From positions 240,086 to 304,085 of the forward strand of contig NZ_LNSB01000001.1 in NCBI RefSeq assembly GCF_001468285.1: DNA of 64,000 bases. Direction: 5' to 3'. Position numbers and translations under genes: made by a program. The notes under the pieces were generated by a model. It ran no database searches. It was not told the DNA's origin and was given only the letters and a program-made list of their open reading frames with translations. The stretch's first letter is position 1. Each line of letters starts with the position of its first letter. This stretch comes from Sphingopyxis sp. HIX (lineage in GTDB: Bacteria; Pseudomonadota; Alphaproteobacteria; Sphingomonadales; Sphingomonadaceae). Shown piece by piece: positions 8,025-19,332 of this stretch.

Positions 8025-9092
8025 ATGACCTTGGACGCGCAAAAGGCCTTCAGCGGCACCGTCGCGCCCGAGGGCGCCGACGTGCTCGACGAGGCGAAGC
8101 TGACCGCGTGGATGGAAGCCAATGTCGAGGGGTTCGAGGGACCGCTGACGCAGGGCAAGTTCGCCGGCGGCCAGTCGAACCCGACCTACAAGATCTCGGC
8201 GCCGTCGGGCCATTATGTCCTCCGCCGCAAGCCCTTCGGCCCGTTGCTTCCCTCGGCGCATGCGGTCGACCGCGAATATAAGGTGCAGGCGGGTCTGTAT
8301 AAGACGGGCTTTCCCGTCGCGCGCCAGTACGGCCTCTGCACCGACGACAGCGTCGTCGGCAGCTGGTTCTATGTCATGGGCATGGTCGACGGGCAGACGA
8401 TCTGGGACGGCGCGATGCCGGGATCGACCCCCGAGAATCGCCGCGCAACCTATGAAGCGATGATCGATACGCTGGCGGCGCTGCACAATGTCGATGTCGA
8501 GGCCGCGGGGCTTTCGGACTATGGCAAGCCCGGCAATTATTTCGGTCGCCAGGTCGACCGCTGGACCAAGCAGTACCGCCTCTCCGAAACCGAGACGATG
8601 GACGAGATGGAACAGCTGATCGCCTGGTTGCCCGCGACCTTGCCCGAGCAGACGCGCACCAGCGTCGTCCACGGCGATTACCGCATCGACAATATGATCT
8701 TTGCGAAAGACCGGCCGCAAGTGCTCGCGGTGCTCGACTGGGAATTGTCGACGCTGGGCGATCCGCTCGCCGATTTCACTTACGTGGCAATGGCGTGGGT
8801 GACCGAAAATGGCGGGCGTTCGGGGGTCGAGGATCTCGATCGCAAGGCGCTGGGCATTCCCGAGCTCGACGAGATGGTCGCGCGTTATTGCGCCGCCACC
8901 GGGCGCACCGGCGTGCCCGACATGAACTGGTATTTCGCCTATAATTTCTTCCGCCTCGCGGGGATCATCCAGGGGATCAAGAAGCGCGTGATCGACGGCA
9001 CCGCCTCGTCGCAGCATGCGCGCGACATGTCCGAACGCGTCCGCCCGCTCGCCGAAAAGGCATGGGCCTTTGCGAAGAAGGCGGGCGCATGA
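8025..9092 (+). CDS. APH-family phosphotransferase (ACAD10/11 kinase-like, LvaA-like)
   Basis: 355-residue aminoglycoside-phosphotransferase-fold kinase. The N-lobe has GGQSNPTYKI and the ATP-site lysine context YVLRRKP. The catalytic loop is HGDYRIDN (residues 216-223) and the metal-binding Asp is in VLDWELSTLGDP. Sequence around 'GGQSNPTY' and 'MVDGQTIWD' is that of the kinase part of ACAD10/11 rather than of drug-resistance enzymes. LvaA of the levulinate pathway, from the same group, phosphorylates 4-hydroxyacyl-CoA, so an intracellular metabolic kinase role is likely. Start ATG 8025 lies just after the repeat arm. Its stop overlaps the next gene by ATGA. Confidence 0.88.
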   Translation: MTLDAQKAFSGTVAPEGADVLDEAKLTAWMEANVEGFEGPLTQGKFAGGQSNPTYKISAPSGHYVLRRKPFGPLLPSAHAVDREYKVQAGLYKTGFPVARQYGLCTDDSVVGSWFYVMGMVDGQTIWDGAMPGSTPENRRATYEAMIDTLAALHNVDVEAAGLSDYGKPGNYFGRQVDRWTKQYRLSETETMDEMEQLIAWLPATLPEQTRTSVVHGDYRIDNMIFAKDRPQVLAVLDWELSTLGDPLADFTYVAMAWVTENGGRSGVEDLDRKALGIPELDEMVARYCAATGRTGVPDMNWYFAYNFFRLAGIIQGIKKRVIDGTASSQHARDMSERVRPLAEKAWAFAKKAGA

Positions 9093-9850
9093 GCCTGTTC
9101 GACCTGAACGGCAAGGTGGCGATCGTCACCGGATCGTCGCGCGGCATCGGGCGCGCGATCGCCGAGGAATATGCCGATCATGGCGCCAAGGTGGTGATCA
9201 CCAGCCGCAACCTCGAACCCTGCGAAGAGGTCGCCGCGGCGATCAACGCCAAACACCCCGGCCATGCCATCGCGATATCGTCGAGCCTGTCTTCGAAGGA
9301 ATCGCTGCAGGCGATGGTCGACGCCGGGCGCGCCGCCTTCGGTCCGATCGACATCCTCGTCTGCAACGCCGCGTCGAACCCGCATTACGGCCCGATGGAG
9401 ACGATCAGCGACGAGGCGCTGCGCAAGACGCTCGACCATAATATCGTCGCGCAGCACTGGCTGATCACGATGGTGGTGCCGGGCATGCGCGAGCGCAAAG
9501 CAGGATCGATCATCCTCGTCTCGTCGATCGGGGGGCTGCGCGGCACGCCGATCATCGGCACCTATGCGATCACCAAGGCCGCCGACATCCAGATGGTCAA
9601 GAATCTGGCGCGCGAGTTCGGGCCGTCGAACATCCGCATCAACGCGATCGCGCCGGGGCTGGTGAAGACCGATTTCGCGAAAGCGCTGTGGGAAAATCCC
9701 GACAATCTGAAGGCGTCGGTGTCGAACGCCTGCCTCGGCCGCATCGGCGAGCCGCGCGAGATCGCGGGCGCGGCGGTGTTCCTGGGATCCGAGGCGGCGA
9801 GTTTCATGACCGGGCAGACGGTCGTGCTGGATGGAGGTGTGGTGGTATGA
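9089..9850 (+). CDS. SDR family oxidoreductase
   Basis: 253-residue classical SDR starting MSLFDLNGKVAIVTG. It has TGSSRGIG, a CNAASNP variant of NNAG, and the catalytic YAITK. The C-terminal 'SFMTGQTVVLDGG' is intact. Arg/Ser after strand 2 (ITSRNLEP) suggests NADP(H). ATG 9089 overlaps the kinase stop (ATGA), and its own stop overlaps the next SDR (ATGA), so three genes are coupled. Likely reduces or oxidises a keto/hydroxyacyl intermediate. Confidence 0.92.
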   Translation: MSLFDLNGKVAIVTGSSRGIGRAIAEEYADHGAKVVITSRNLEPCEEVAAAINAKHPGHAIAISSSLSSKESLQAMVDAGRAAFGPIDILVCNAASNPHYGPMETISDEALRKTLDHNIVAQHWLITMVVPGMRERKAGSIILVSSIGGLRGTPIIGTYAITKAADIQMVKNLAREFGPSNIRINAIAPGLVKTDFAKALWENPDNLKASVSNACLGRIGEPREIAGAAVFLGSEAASFMTGQTVVLDGGVVV

Positions 9851-10653
9851 GCGGAGCATTGGACGGCAAGGTCGCGATCATCACCGGCGCGGGCAGCGGC
9901 ATCGGCCGCGCGAGCGCGCTGCGCTTCGCCGCCGAGGGCGCGAAGCTGGTGCTCGGCGACAAGACCGCCGCGGTGCACGACACCGCCAAGGCGGTGCAGG
10001 ACGCGGGCGGCGAGGCCGTCGCGCTGGAGATCGACGCCGGGGTCGAAAGCGACGTCGCTTTGCTCGTCGCAACCGCGAACGAAACCTATGGCGCGCTCGA
10101 CGTCGCTTTCGCCAACGCCGGGATCATCGGCGACATGGGGGGCATCTTCGATTTCGACCCCGCCGCCTGGGCCGAGACGCTGCGCGTCAACCTGATCGGC
10201 CCCGCGCTGATGGTGAAGCACGCCGGCAAGGCGATGGTCGACCAGGGGCGCGGCGGCGCGATCGTGCTGACCGCGAGTGTCGCGGGGATCAATTCGGGCG
10301 CGGGCCCGGGCGCTTATTCGGCGTCGAAGGCGGGGGTGATCAACCTCGCCAAGACCGCGGCGCAGCAGCTGACCACCAGCGGCGTGCGCGTCAACGCGAT
10401 CTGCCCCGGCCTCACCGAAACCGGCATGACCAAGCCGACCTTCGACTATGCCAAGGCCAAGGAGGTCACCCACAAGCTCGGTCAGCTCAACCCGCTGAAG
10501 CGCGCGGCGCAGCCCGAGGAGCTCGCCAATGTCGCGCTCTTCCTTGCGAGCGATCAGGCGAGCTATGTCAACGGACAGGCGATCGCGGTCGACGGCGGGC
10601 TCACCAGCTCGCACCCGGTGACGCGCCAGCTATTGGGCCAGACCTCGCACTGA
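9847..10653 (+). CDS. SDR family oxidoreductase
   Basis: 268-residue SDR (MSGALDGKVAIITGAGSGIG). NAG appears as FANAGIIGD, the catalytic pair as YSASK, and the end as YVNGQAIAVDGG. Asp after strand 2 (LGDKTAA) suggests NAD(H). ATG overlaps the stop of the preceding SDR gene. A role beside that paralogue, perhaps at the opposite chirality or at a different chain position, is possible but not shown. Confidence 0.92.
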   Translation: MSGALDGKVAIITGAGSGIGRASALRFAAEGAKLVLGDKTAAVHDTAKAVQDAGGEAVALEIDAGVESDVALLVATANETYGALDVAFANAGIIGDMGGIFDFDPAAWAETLRVNLIGPALMVKHAGKAMVDQGRGGAIVLTASVAGINSGAGPGAYSASKAGVINLAKTAAQQLTTSGVRVNAICPGLTETGMTKPTFDYAKAKEVTHKLGQLNPLKRAAQPEELANVALFLASDQASYVNGQAIAVDGGLTSSHPVTRQLLGQTSH

Positions 10654-10664
10654 GGAGAGACGAC

Positions 10665-11612
10665 ATGCAGTATCGGCAGCTTGGCGACAGCGGCATCGAG
10701 GTTTCGGCGATCTGCCTCGGCAGCTGGCTGACTTACGGGGTCGGGGTCGACGATAGCGCAGGGCGCGCGTGCGTCGATGCGGCCTTCGATGTCGGCATCA
10801 ACTTCATCGACACGTCGAACATCTATGGCCGCGGCGCGGCGGAGAGCTTCCTCGGCGACGTGCTCAAGGACCGGCGGCGCGATTCCTACGTGCTCGCGAC
10901 CAAGCTCTTCTTTCCGATGACCGAGACCGACAAGGGGCTGTCGGCGGCACAGGTCGCGAAGCAGATCGATGCGAGCCTGGCGCGGCTCCGGACCGACTAT
11001 GTCGACCTCTACCAATGCCACCGCTACGACCCCGATACCCCGCTCGAGGAGACGATGGAGGCGCTGAGCGAGGTCGTGCGCAGCGGCAAGGCGCGCGCGA
11101 TCGGCTTTTCCGAATGGTCGCCCGAACAGATCGAGGCCGCGGTCGCGCTCGCGCCGCCGCACGTCAAATTCGTGTCGAGCCAGCCGCAGTACAGCCTGCT
11201 CTATCGCCGCGCCGAGGCGAAGGTGATCCCGCTCAGCATCGCCAACGGCATCGGCCAGATCGTCTGGTCGCCGCTCGCGATGGGGGTGCTCAGCGGCAAA
11301 TATGCGCCGGGCGCGACCCCGCCCGCGGGCACGCGCGCGGCGGGCGACGATGCGGCCTTCATGAAGCTCTATATGACCGACCCCGTGCTCGAAGCGGTGC
11401 AGCGTTTGAAGCCGGTCGCCGAAAAGGCGGGCTGTTCGATGGCGCAGCTCGCGATCGCGTGGGTGCTCGCGCAGCCGGGGATCACCAGCGCGATCGTCGG
11501 CGCGAGCCGCCCCGAGCAGCTGCGCGAGACCGCCAAGGCCGCCGACCTGGCGATCGACCCCGCGTTGCTCGCCGAGGCGGCCGCCATCCTCGAAGGAGTC
11601 CGTATTTCGTGA
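10665..11612 (+). CDS. Aldo/keto reductase family protein
   Basis: 315-residue (alpha/beta)8 oxidoreductase of the voltage-gated potassium channel beta-subunit-like branch. The catalytic tetrad can be placed at D49 (FIDTSN), Y54 (NIYG), K80 (ATKLFF) and H119 (YQCHRYD). The NADPH site motif '[11 protein letters not shown]' is near the C-terminus. GAGGAGAG lies ahead of the ATG. The following serine hydrolase starts with a GTG that overlaps its stop. Confidence 0.9.
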   Translation: MQYRQLGDSGIEVSAICLGSWLTYGVGVDDSAGRACVDAAFDVGINFIDTSNIYGRGAAESFLGDVLKDRRRDSYVLATKLFFPMTETDKGLSAAQVAKQIDASLARLRTDYVDLYQCHRYDPDTPLEETMEALSEVVRSGKARAIGFSEWSPEQIEAAVALAPPHVKFVSSQPQYSLLYRRAEAKVIPLSIANGIGQIVWSPLAMGVLSGKYAPGATPPAGTRAAGDDAAFMKLYMTDPVLEAVQRLKPVAEKAGCSMAQLAIAWVLAQPGITSAIVGASRPEQLRETAKAADLAIDPALLAEAAAILEGVRIS

Positions 11613-12811
11613 GTCAGGGTTTCGACACGGCGCGGCTCGACCGCATCCCGGCCTTCCTGCAGGCCAAATATGTCGGCCCCGGCCGCCTGCCGCACGCCGC
11701 GACCCTGGTGTCGCGGCACGGCGAGGTGGTGCACCAGTCCTGCGTCGGCGACGCCCGCCCGGGCGAGGCGCTGAAATCCGACGCGATCTTCCGCATCGCG
11801 AGCATGACCAAGCCGATCACCAGCATCGCCTTCATGATGCTGGTCGAGGAAGGCAAGGTCGCGCTCGGCGATCCGCTGGTGAAGTTCTGCCCCGAGTTTC
11901 GCGACACTGGCGTGTTCGTCGCGGGCGGCGGCAACATCCCCTTCGTGACGCGCCCGCCCGCGACGCCGATCCGCATGGTCGACCTGCTGCGCCATACGTC
12001 GGGGCTGACCTATGGTTTCCAGGAGCGCACCCCGGTGGACGCCGCCTACCGCAAGGCGCGGATCGACGATTTCGATGCGGCCTATACGATGGACAGCTTC
12101 ATCGAAGGGCTGTCGAAAATCCCGCTGCAGTTCGACCCCGGCGCGCACTGGAATTATTCGATGGCGACCGACGTGCTAGGCGCGGTGGTCGAGCGCATCG
12201 AGGGCAAGCCCTTTGCCGAGGTGCTGCACGAGCGCATCTTCGGCCCGCTGGGCATGGTCGATACCGGCTTCAAGGTGCCCGCGGCGCGGCAGCACAGGCT
12301 GACCGACTGCTATGTCTTCGACCCGGCCGAGAAGATGAAGATCTTCGACAATGGCGCGACGAGCCGCTGGGCGAAGGACCGCAGCTTCCATTCGGGGGGC
12401 GGCGGGCTCGTCTCGACGCTCGCCGATTATCACCGCTTCTGCCTGATGCTGCTCGGCGGCGGGCAGTTGGATGGCACCCGCATCGTCAGCCGCAAGACGC
12501 TCGCGCTGATGACCGCGAACCATCTCGTCGGCGGCGGCGACCTCGTCCAGCATAGCGTCGGCATCTTTTCGGAAGCCGAAAACGCCGGGGTCGGCTTCGG
12601 GCTCGGTTTCGCGGTGACCGAACAGCCGGCGCAGACGCTGACCCCCGGGTCGGTCGGCGATTATTATTGGGGCGGCATGTTCTCGACCGGTTTCTTCGTC
12701 GATCCGGTCGAGCAAATCTGCTCGGTCTTCATGACCCAGCTGATGCCCTCCTCCACCTATCCCGTGCGGCGCGAGGTCAAGACTTTTGTCCACGCCGCGC
12801 TCAACGATTGA
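11609..12811 (+). CDS. Serine hydrolase (beta-lactamase/EstB-like)
   Basis: 400-residue protein with the penicillin-binding fold motifs: SxxK as S65-M-T-K68 and the Tyr motif as Y183-S-M ([10 protein letters not shown]). No signal peptide is visible, which fits a cytoplasmic esterase of the class C beta-lactamase-like EstB group rather than a lactamase. The GTG start at 11609 overlaps the aldo/keto reductase stop. In this cluster it may open a lactone or ester substrate; that is inference. Confidence 0.88.
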   Translation: MSQGFDTARLDRIPAFLQAKYVGPGRLPHAATLVSRHGEVVHQSCVGDARPGEALKSDAIFRIASMTKPITSIAFMMLVEEGKVALGDPLVKFCPEFRDTGVFVAGGGNIPFVTRPPATPIRMVDLLRHTSGLTYGFQERTPVDAAYRKARIDDFDAAYTMDSFIEGLSKIPLQFDPGAHWNYSMATDVLGAVVERIEGKPFAEVLHERIFGPLGMVDTGFKVPAARQHRLTDCYVFDPAEKMKIFDNGATSRWAKDRSFHSGGGGLVSTLADYHRFCLMLLGGGQLDGTRIVSRKTLALMTANHLVGGGDLVQHSVGIFSEAENAGVGFGLGFAVTEQPAQTLTPGSVGDYYWGGMFSTGFFVDPVEQICSVFMTQLMPSSTYPVRREVKTFVHAALND

Positions 12812-12830
12812 CCCTTTCAAGGAGCCTATG

Positions 12831-14864
<2,034 letters not shown>

Positions 14865-14886
14865 ACCGCGCTTCGGAAAGGATGAG

Positions 14887-14926
14887 AAGGCCGCCTGTCC
14901 CATGCTGGGGCGAGCGGCCTTTTCTT
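14887..14926 (+). terminator. Intrinsic terminator after FadB-like gene
   Basis: Stem AAGGCCGC (14887-14894) pairs perfectly with GCGGCCTT (14914-14921), followed by TTCTTT. It lies 22 nt after the stop codon of the FadB-like gene. Confidence 0.75.
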
Positions 14927-15008
14927 TGCTCCGCATGCCGGTCGGCGGCGGCGACCATGATGCGATTCAAGGTTAAAGCCGTGGCAACCGCTGCCGTTAG
15001 GGCAGAGC

Positions 15009-15245
15009 ATGAACGCCATGTCCTTGCTCGCCATCCTGTTGCTCACCGGAAGCACCGCCGCCTCGGCGCCGGTCGCGGCGCCGCAGGCGAGCGCTGTGGG
15101 CATCGCCCGCGCGCGGATCATCGCGCCGGCCGAGGTGCGGCGCGTCGACGGACGGCTGGAAGTGCGCACCGGCGATCGCAAGGCGCCGACGCAGGTGCAT
15201 CGCACCGACCGCAAGGACGGCGGCGAAACGGCGGATTTCTACTAA
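15009..15245 (+). CDS. Small exported protein, function unknown
   Basis: 78-residue product with a clear N-terminal export signal (MNAMSLLAILLLTGSTAASA) and a short charged mature part rich in Arg and Asp (VRRVDGRLEVRTGDRK). An in-frame second ATG three codons downstream is an alternative start. I recognise no family. It stands alone between a terminator and an inverted repeat, so it probably has its own promoter. Confidence 0.55.
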   Translation: MNAMSLLAILLLTGSTAASAPVAAPQASAVGIARARIIAPAEVRRVDGRLEVRTGDRKAPTQVHRTDRKDGGETADFY

Positions 15246-15248
15246 CCT

Positions 15249-15328
15249 CCGTCGCCCCCGCGAAGGCGGGGGCCGCTGGCAGGATAGCGCTACGCTGATA
15301 GCGGCCCCCGCCTTCGCGGGAGCGACGG
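15249..15328. repeat. Inverted repeat, 28-bp arms with one mismatch
   Basis: Arms 15249-15276 and 15301-15328 (CCGTCGCCCCCGCGAAGGCGG type) form a long hairpin in the convergent gap between the small exported protein gene and mmsB. It could end transcription from both sides, although no U-tract follows. Related arms occur at 24108-24259. Confidence 0.8.
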
Positions 15329-15329
15329 A

Positions 15330-16205
15330 TTATTTCTGCAGCGTCTGGATGATCGCCGAAAAGTCGCGGCCGTCCTTGTCGGCTTCGACGAACGCCTCAT
15401 AAAGCGCGCGCGCCTTGGCTCCCATCGGGACATCGGCGTCGACGCTCGCCGCCGCCTCCATCGCGAGGCGCAAATCCTTGAGCATCAGCGCCGCCGCGAA
15501 ACCGCCCGCATAGCCATTGTCGGCCGGCGTCACCGGGCCGACGCCTGGAAGCGGCGCGTAGCTGGTCAGCGACCAGCATTGCCCCGACGACACGCTGGCG
15601 ATGTCGAAGAATTTCTGCGGATCGAGCCCCAATTTCTGCGCGAGCGCGAGCGTTTCGCAGGTCGCGATCATCGAGGCGCCAAGCAGCATGTTGTTGCAGA
15701 TCTTCGCGCCCTGCCCCGCGCCCGCATCGCCCGCGTGGATCACCGCCTTGCCCATTTTCGCCAGGATCGGTTCGGCGCGCGCGAAGCCCTCGTCGGTGCC
15801 GCCGACCATGAAGGTCAGCGTGCCCGCATTGGCCGCCGCGATGCCGCCCGATACCGGCGCGTCGACCGCGACGAGGCCCTTGGCAGTGGCGGCTTCGATG
15901 TTCGACCGCGCGGTCGCGACGTCGATCGTCGAGCAGTCGAGCAGCAAGGTGCCCGGCGCCGCGTTCGGGAAGACATCGCCTTCATAGACGCCCGCGACAT
16001 GCTTGCCCGCGGGGAGCATGGTGACGACCGCCTCGGCGCCCGTGACCGCCTCGGCGGTCGATGCAGCGCGCGTGCAGCCTGCCTCGACCGCGCGGGTTAG
16101 GGCGTCCTCGCTGAGGTCGAAGGCGCGGACCTCATGGCCCGCCTTGGCGAGGTTCGCGGCCATGCCGCCGCCCATATTGCCGAGTCCGATGAAGGCGATT
16201 TTCAT
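15330..16205 (-). CDS. mmsB: 3-hydroxyisobutyrate dehydrogenase
   Basis: 291-residue beta-hydroxyacid dehydrogenase. The N-terminal Rossmann motif is GLGNMGGGMAANLAKAGHEV, the substrate-binding segment is DAPVSGGIAAANAGTL, and the catalytic Lys lies in GAGQGAKICNNMLL. It oxidises 3-hydroxyisobutyrate to methylmalonate semialdehyde with NAD+, the step before MmsA in valine degradation. It is the last gene of the minus-strand valine run, starting 1 nt after the stop of the enoyl-CoA hydratase gene. Confidence 0.95.
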   Translation of the reverse strand: MKIAFIGLGNMGGGMAANLAKAGHEVRAFDLSEDALTRAVEAGCTRAASTAEAVTGAEAVVTMLPAGKHVAGVYEGDVFPNAAPGTLLLDCSTIDVATARSNIEAATAKGLVAVDAPVSGGIAAANAGTLTFMVGGTDEGFARAEPILAKMGKAVIHAGDAGAGQGAKICNNMLLGASMIATCETLALAQKLGLDPQKFFDIASVSSGQCWSLTSYAPLPGVGPVTPADNGYAGGFAAALMLKDLRLAMEAAASVDADVPMGAKARALYEAFVEADKDGRDFSAIIQTLQK

Positions 16206-16206
16206 G

Positions 16207-16989
16207 TCAGCGACCTTTCCACACGCCTTCGCGCTTCTCGATGAAGGCGGCCATGCCTTCGGCCTTGTCCTCGGTCGCGGCGAGGATCTGGAACAAGCGG
16301 CGTTCGTAGATCAGTCCCTGGTCGAGCGTGGTTTCGAAGGCGGCGTTGACCATGTCCTTGTTCACCATCGCGGCCATCGGCGGCATCGACGCGATGGTCG
16401 TGGCGGTCTTCACCGCCTCGTCGACCAGCGTTTCATGCGCGACGACGCGTGCGACGAGGCCCGAGCGTTCGGCCTCGGCGGCGTCCATCATCCGGCCGGT
16501 GAGGCACATTTCCATCGCCTTCGCCTTGCCGATCGCGCGGGTCAGCCGCTGCGACCCGCCCATGCCCGGCGCGACGCCGAGCTTGATTTCGGGCTGGCCG
16601 AATTTCGCCTTGTCCGAGGCGATGATGAAGTCGGCCATCATCGCCAGCTCGCAGCCACCGCCCAATGCGAAGCCGTTGACCGCGGCGATCCATGGCTTCC
16701 TCACCTTCTTCACGAAGTCGCTCGTCCATTTCGAGAAGAAATCCTCGAGGTAGAAATCGGCCGCCGGCTTGTCGGCCATTTCCTTGATGTCGGCGCCCGC
16801 GGCGAAAGCCTTGTCACCCGAGCCGGTAAGCACGGCGCAGCGCTGGCTGTCATCGGTTTCGAAGGCGGCGAAAGCCGCGATCAGATCGTCGAGCACGCCC
16901 GAGTTGAGTGCATTGAGCGCCTGCGGGCGGTTGAGGGTGACGAGCGTGACGGCGCCGCGCTGTTCGACGAGGAGGGTTTCGTAGGTCAT
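16207..16989 (-). CDS. Enoyl-CoA hydratase (short-chain, valine pathway)
   Basis: 260-residue crotonase-fold enzyme. The oxyanion hole segment is [11 protein letters not shown], and both catalytic glutamates are visible ([11 protein letters not shown] and QPEIKLGV). ATG at 16989 is used; an upstream frame extension would run through a repeat element and is rejected. Position between the 3-hydroxyisobutyryl-CoA hydrolase and mmsB genes points to hydration of methacrylyl-CoA, while the sequence itself resembles general short-chain hydratases (EchA8/crotonase). Confidence 0.92.
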   Translation of the reverse strand: MTYETLLVEQRGAVTLVTLNRPQALNALNSGVLDDLIAAFAAFETDDSQRCAVLTGSGDKAFAAGADIKEMADKPAADFYLEDFFSKWTSDFVKKVRKPWIAAVNGFALGGGCELAMMADFIIASDKAKFGQPEIKLGVAPGMGGSQRLTRAIGKAKAMEMCLTGRMMDAAEAERSGLVARVVAHETLVDEAVKTATTIASMPPMAAMVNKDMVNAAFETTLDQGLIYERRLFQILAATEDKAEGMAAFIEKREGVWKGR

Positions 16990-17002
16990 TTCTATCTCCA
17001 AA

Positions 17003-17139
17003 AATCCTCCCCGCTGGCGGGGAGGTGGCAGACCCGGAGCGAAGCGGAGGGGATGACGGAGGGGGTTCGCAGCCCTGTGCAAGGCCGATGGCCCCCTCCA
17101 CCGCCTTTGGCGGTCCCCCTCCCCGTTCCGGGGAGGATT
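17003..17139. repeat. Intergenic palindromic repeat element
   Basis: Outer arms AATCCTCCCC (17003-17012) and GGGGAGGATT (17130-17139) are perfect inverted repeats, with further internal GGGGG/CCCCC pairs around GCAAGGCCGATGGCCCCC. That inner motif is shared with the element at 7898-8020. The outermost bases overlap the stop of the 3-hydroxyisobutyryl-CoA hydrolase gene by 2 nt. Confidence 0.75.
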
Positions 17140-18184
17140 AAAGCGGTTTCCATTCTTCTTCGGCGGGCAGCGGCGCGAAGATCGCGGCGATCAGATCGTC
17201 GCTCACGCCTTCGGCCGTCGCGGGGTTCCATTGCGGCCTATTGTCCTTTTCGACGATCACCGCGCGCACGCCCTCGGCGAAGTCGGGGCGGGTGAGCACG
17301 CGGCTGCCGATGCGATACTCCATCGCCATGTTCGCGGCGAAATCGGGCAAGCCCAGGCTGTCGGCGAGCTGGCGGAGCGCAACCTTGCACGTCTGGGGCG
17401 ACTTGGTGCGCAGCGCGGCCAGTTCCTTCGCCGCCCATTCGCCGGGATCGGCTTCGAGCGCGGCGAGGATATCCTCGAGCCTGTCCGACGCGAAGAGCCG
17501 GTTGATGTCGGCGATATGCGCCAGGATCTTCGCCTCGGGCGGGGCCGCCGACAATTCGCCGAGGATGCCGCCGATCCGATCGGGGTGCTCGGCGATGCGC
17601 GCCTTGGCCTCGGCGAGCTTCTCGGCCGGAAGATAATGGGTCGCGAGGCCGAGCGCCAAACATTCGGCGCCGTCGAGCCGCGCGCCGGTGAGCGCGAGGA
17701 AGGGACCGACGCGGCCTTCGAGCCGCGAGAGATACCAGCCGCCGCCGACGTCGGGGAACAGTCCGATCCCGGTTTCGGGCATGGCGAGGCGGGTATTTTC
17801 GGTCGCGACGCGATATTTCGCCGGCAGCGAAATGCCGACCCCGCCGCCCATGGTGATGCCGTCCATGAAGGCGACCACCGGCTTGGCATAGGTGAAGAGC
17901 AGGTGGTTGAGCTGATATTCGTCGTGGAAGAAGCGGCGGCCCGAGGCGCCGTCGTCGGTGAGTGCCGAATTGCGGAGGAAGGCGATATCGCCCCCGGCGC
18001 AGAAGCCGCGGCCCTCGCTATGGTCGAGCAGCACCGCCTGCACCGCGGCATCGTCTTTCCACGCGACGAGCGCCGCGATCATCGCGTGCACCATGTCGAG
18101 GTTGAGCGCATGGATCGCCTTGGGGCGGTTGAGCGACAGGCGTCCGACGGCACCGTCGACGCTGATCAAAACATCTTCGGTCAT
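17138..18184 (-). CDS. 3-hydroxyisobutyryl-CoA hydrolase-like enoyl-CoA hydratase/isomerase
   Basis: 348-residue crotonase family protein, longer than hydratases as expected for 3-hydroxyisobutyryl-CoA hydrolases. Diagnostic stretches are [26 protein letters not shown] and [20 protein letters not shown]. It releases 3-hydroxyisobutyrate from its CoA ester, the substrate of the adjacent MmsB. Its ATG overlaps the stop of the upstream acyl-CoA dehydrogenase gene (ATGA). Confidence 0.93.
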   Translation of the reverse strand: MTEDVLISVDGAVGRLSLNRPKAIHALNLDMVHAMIAALVAWKDDAAVQAVLLDHSEGRGFCAGGDIAFLRNSALTDDGASGRRFFHDEYQLNHLLFTYAKPVVAFMDGITMGGGVGISLPAKYRVATENTRLAMPETGIGLFPDVGGGWYLSRLEGRVGPFLALTGARLDGAECLALGLATHYLPAEKLAEAKARIAEHPDRIGGILGELSAAPPEAKILAHIADINRLFASDRLEDILAALEADPGEWAAKELAALRTKSPQTCKVALRQLADSLGLPDFAANMAMEYRIGSRVLTRPDFAEGVRAVIVEKDNRPQWNPATAEGVSDDLIAAIFAPLPAEEEWKPL

Positions 18185-19332
18185 TGGCGCAGCAGGTCCC
18201 GTCCGACGATCATCCGCATCACCTGGTTGGTGCCTTCGAGGATCGAATGGACGCGGAGGTCGCGCCAGAAACGCTCGATCGGATAGTCGCGCAGATAGCC
18301 ATAGCCGCCGAACAATTGCAGCGCGTCGTTGACGATCTTGCTGCCATTGTCGGTCGCGAGGCGCTTCGCCATCGCCGAGAAGCGCGACTTGTCGGGGGCG
18401 TTGGCGCTGACCTTCGCCGCCGCGAGATAGAGCAGGGCGCGCGAGGCTTCGAGATCGGTCGCCATGTCGGCCAAGGTGAATTGCGTATTCTGGAAATCGG
18501 CGATCGGCTGGCCGAACTGCTGGCGGTCCTTGCTATAGGCGATCGCCTCGTCGAGGCAGCGCTGCGCGCCGCCCAGCGAGCAGGCGCCGATGTTGAGGCG
18601 GCCGCCGTCGAGCCCCGCCATCGCGAAGCGGAAGCCGTCCCCCTCGGCGCCGACGAGATTTTCGACCGGCACGCGGCAATCCTCGAAGATCACCTGCGCG
18701 GTGGGCGAAGCGTTCCAGCCGAGCTTCTTCTCGGGCGCGCCGAAGCTCAAACCGGGCGTGTCCTTTTCAATGACAAGGCAGGAAATGCCTTTCGACTTCT
18801 CTTCGCTGGTGCGGACCATGCAGACATAGATGTCGTTATAACCCGCGCCCGAGATGAACTGCTTGGTGCCGTTCAGCACATAATGGTCGCCGTCCTTTTT
18901 CGCCGTCGTCTTGAGCGCCGCGGCGTCGGACCCCGAACCGGGTTCGGTGAGGCAATAGCTGGCGATCTTCTCCATGCTGACGAGCGATGGCAGGAAACGT
19001 TCCTTGACCCCGGTGCCGCCGAAGCGGTCGATCATCCACGTCGCCATATTGTGGATCGAAACATAGGCGCTGGTCGCGGGGCAGCCATAGGCCATCGCCT
19101 CCATGATCAGCGCCGCCTCCAATCGGCCGAGCCCGATGCCGCCCGATTCCTCGGCCACATAGATCGCGCCGAAGCCGAGCTCGCCCGCGGCCTTCCACAC
19201 CTCGACGGGATAATGGCTTTTCTCGTCCCATTCGGCGGCGAAGGGCGTGATGCGGTCGGCGGTGAACTTGCGCGCCATATCCTGGATGGCGAGCTGGTCG
19301 TCGGTAAGCTGGAACTGGTCGGTCATGGTCAT
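18181..19332 (-). CDS. Acyl-CoA dehydrogenase, probable isobutyryl-CoA dehydrogenase
   Basis: About 383 residues. It has YCLTEPGSGSDAAALKTTA, a substrate-binding middle domain with TKQFISGAG, and the C-terminal catalytic Glu in SILEGTNQVMRMI. Context between RidA and the 3-hydroxyisobutyryl-CoA hydrolase gene indicates oxidation of isobutyryl-CoA to methacrylyl-CoA. Start 19332 gives MTMTDQF and overlaps the RidA stop (ATGA); 19326 (MTDQF) is an equally plausible start with GAGAA at good distance. Confidence 0.92.
   Translation of the reverse strand: MTMTDQFQLTDDQLAIQDMARKFTADRITPFAAEWDEKSHYPVEVWKAAGELGFGAIYVAEESGGIGLGRLEAALIMEAMAYGCPATSAYVSIHNMATWMIDRFGGTGVKERFLPSLVSMEKIASYCLTEPGSGSDAAALKTTAKKDGDHYVLNGTKQFISGAGYNDIYVCMVRTSEEKSKGISCLVIEKDTPGLSFGAPEKKLGWNASPTAQVIFEDCRVPVENLVGAEGDGFRFAMAGLDGGRLNIGACSLGGAQRCLDEAIAYSKDRQQFGQPIADFQNTQFTLADMATDLEASRALLYLAAAKVSANAPDKSRFSAMAKRLATDNGSKIVNDALQLFGGYGYLRDYPIERFWRDLRVHSILEGTNQVMRMIVGRDLLRQ

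Noticed and set aside
8025..9092. Aminoglycoside resistance phosphotransferase
   Set aside because: The fold is shared, but the motifs and neighbouring ACAD/SDR genes fit the ACAD10/11-LvaA metabolic kinase group.
11609..12811. Beta-lactamase resistance gene
   Set aside because: SxxK and Tyr motifs are present, but there is no signal peptide, and the position inside a catabolic operon fits EstB-like esterases better.
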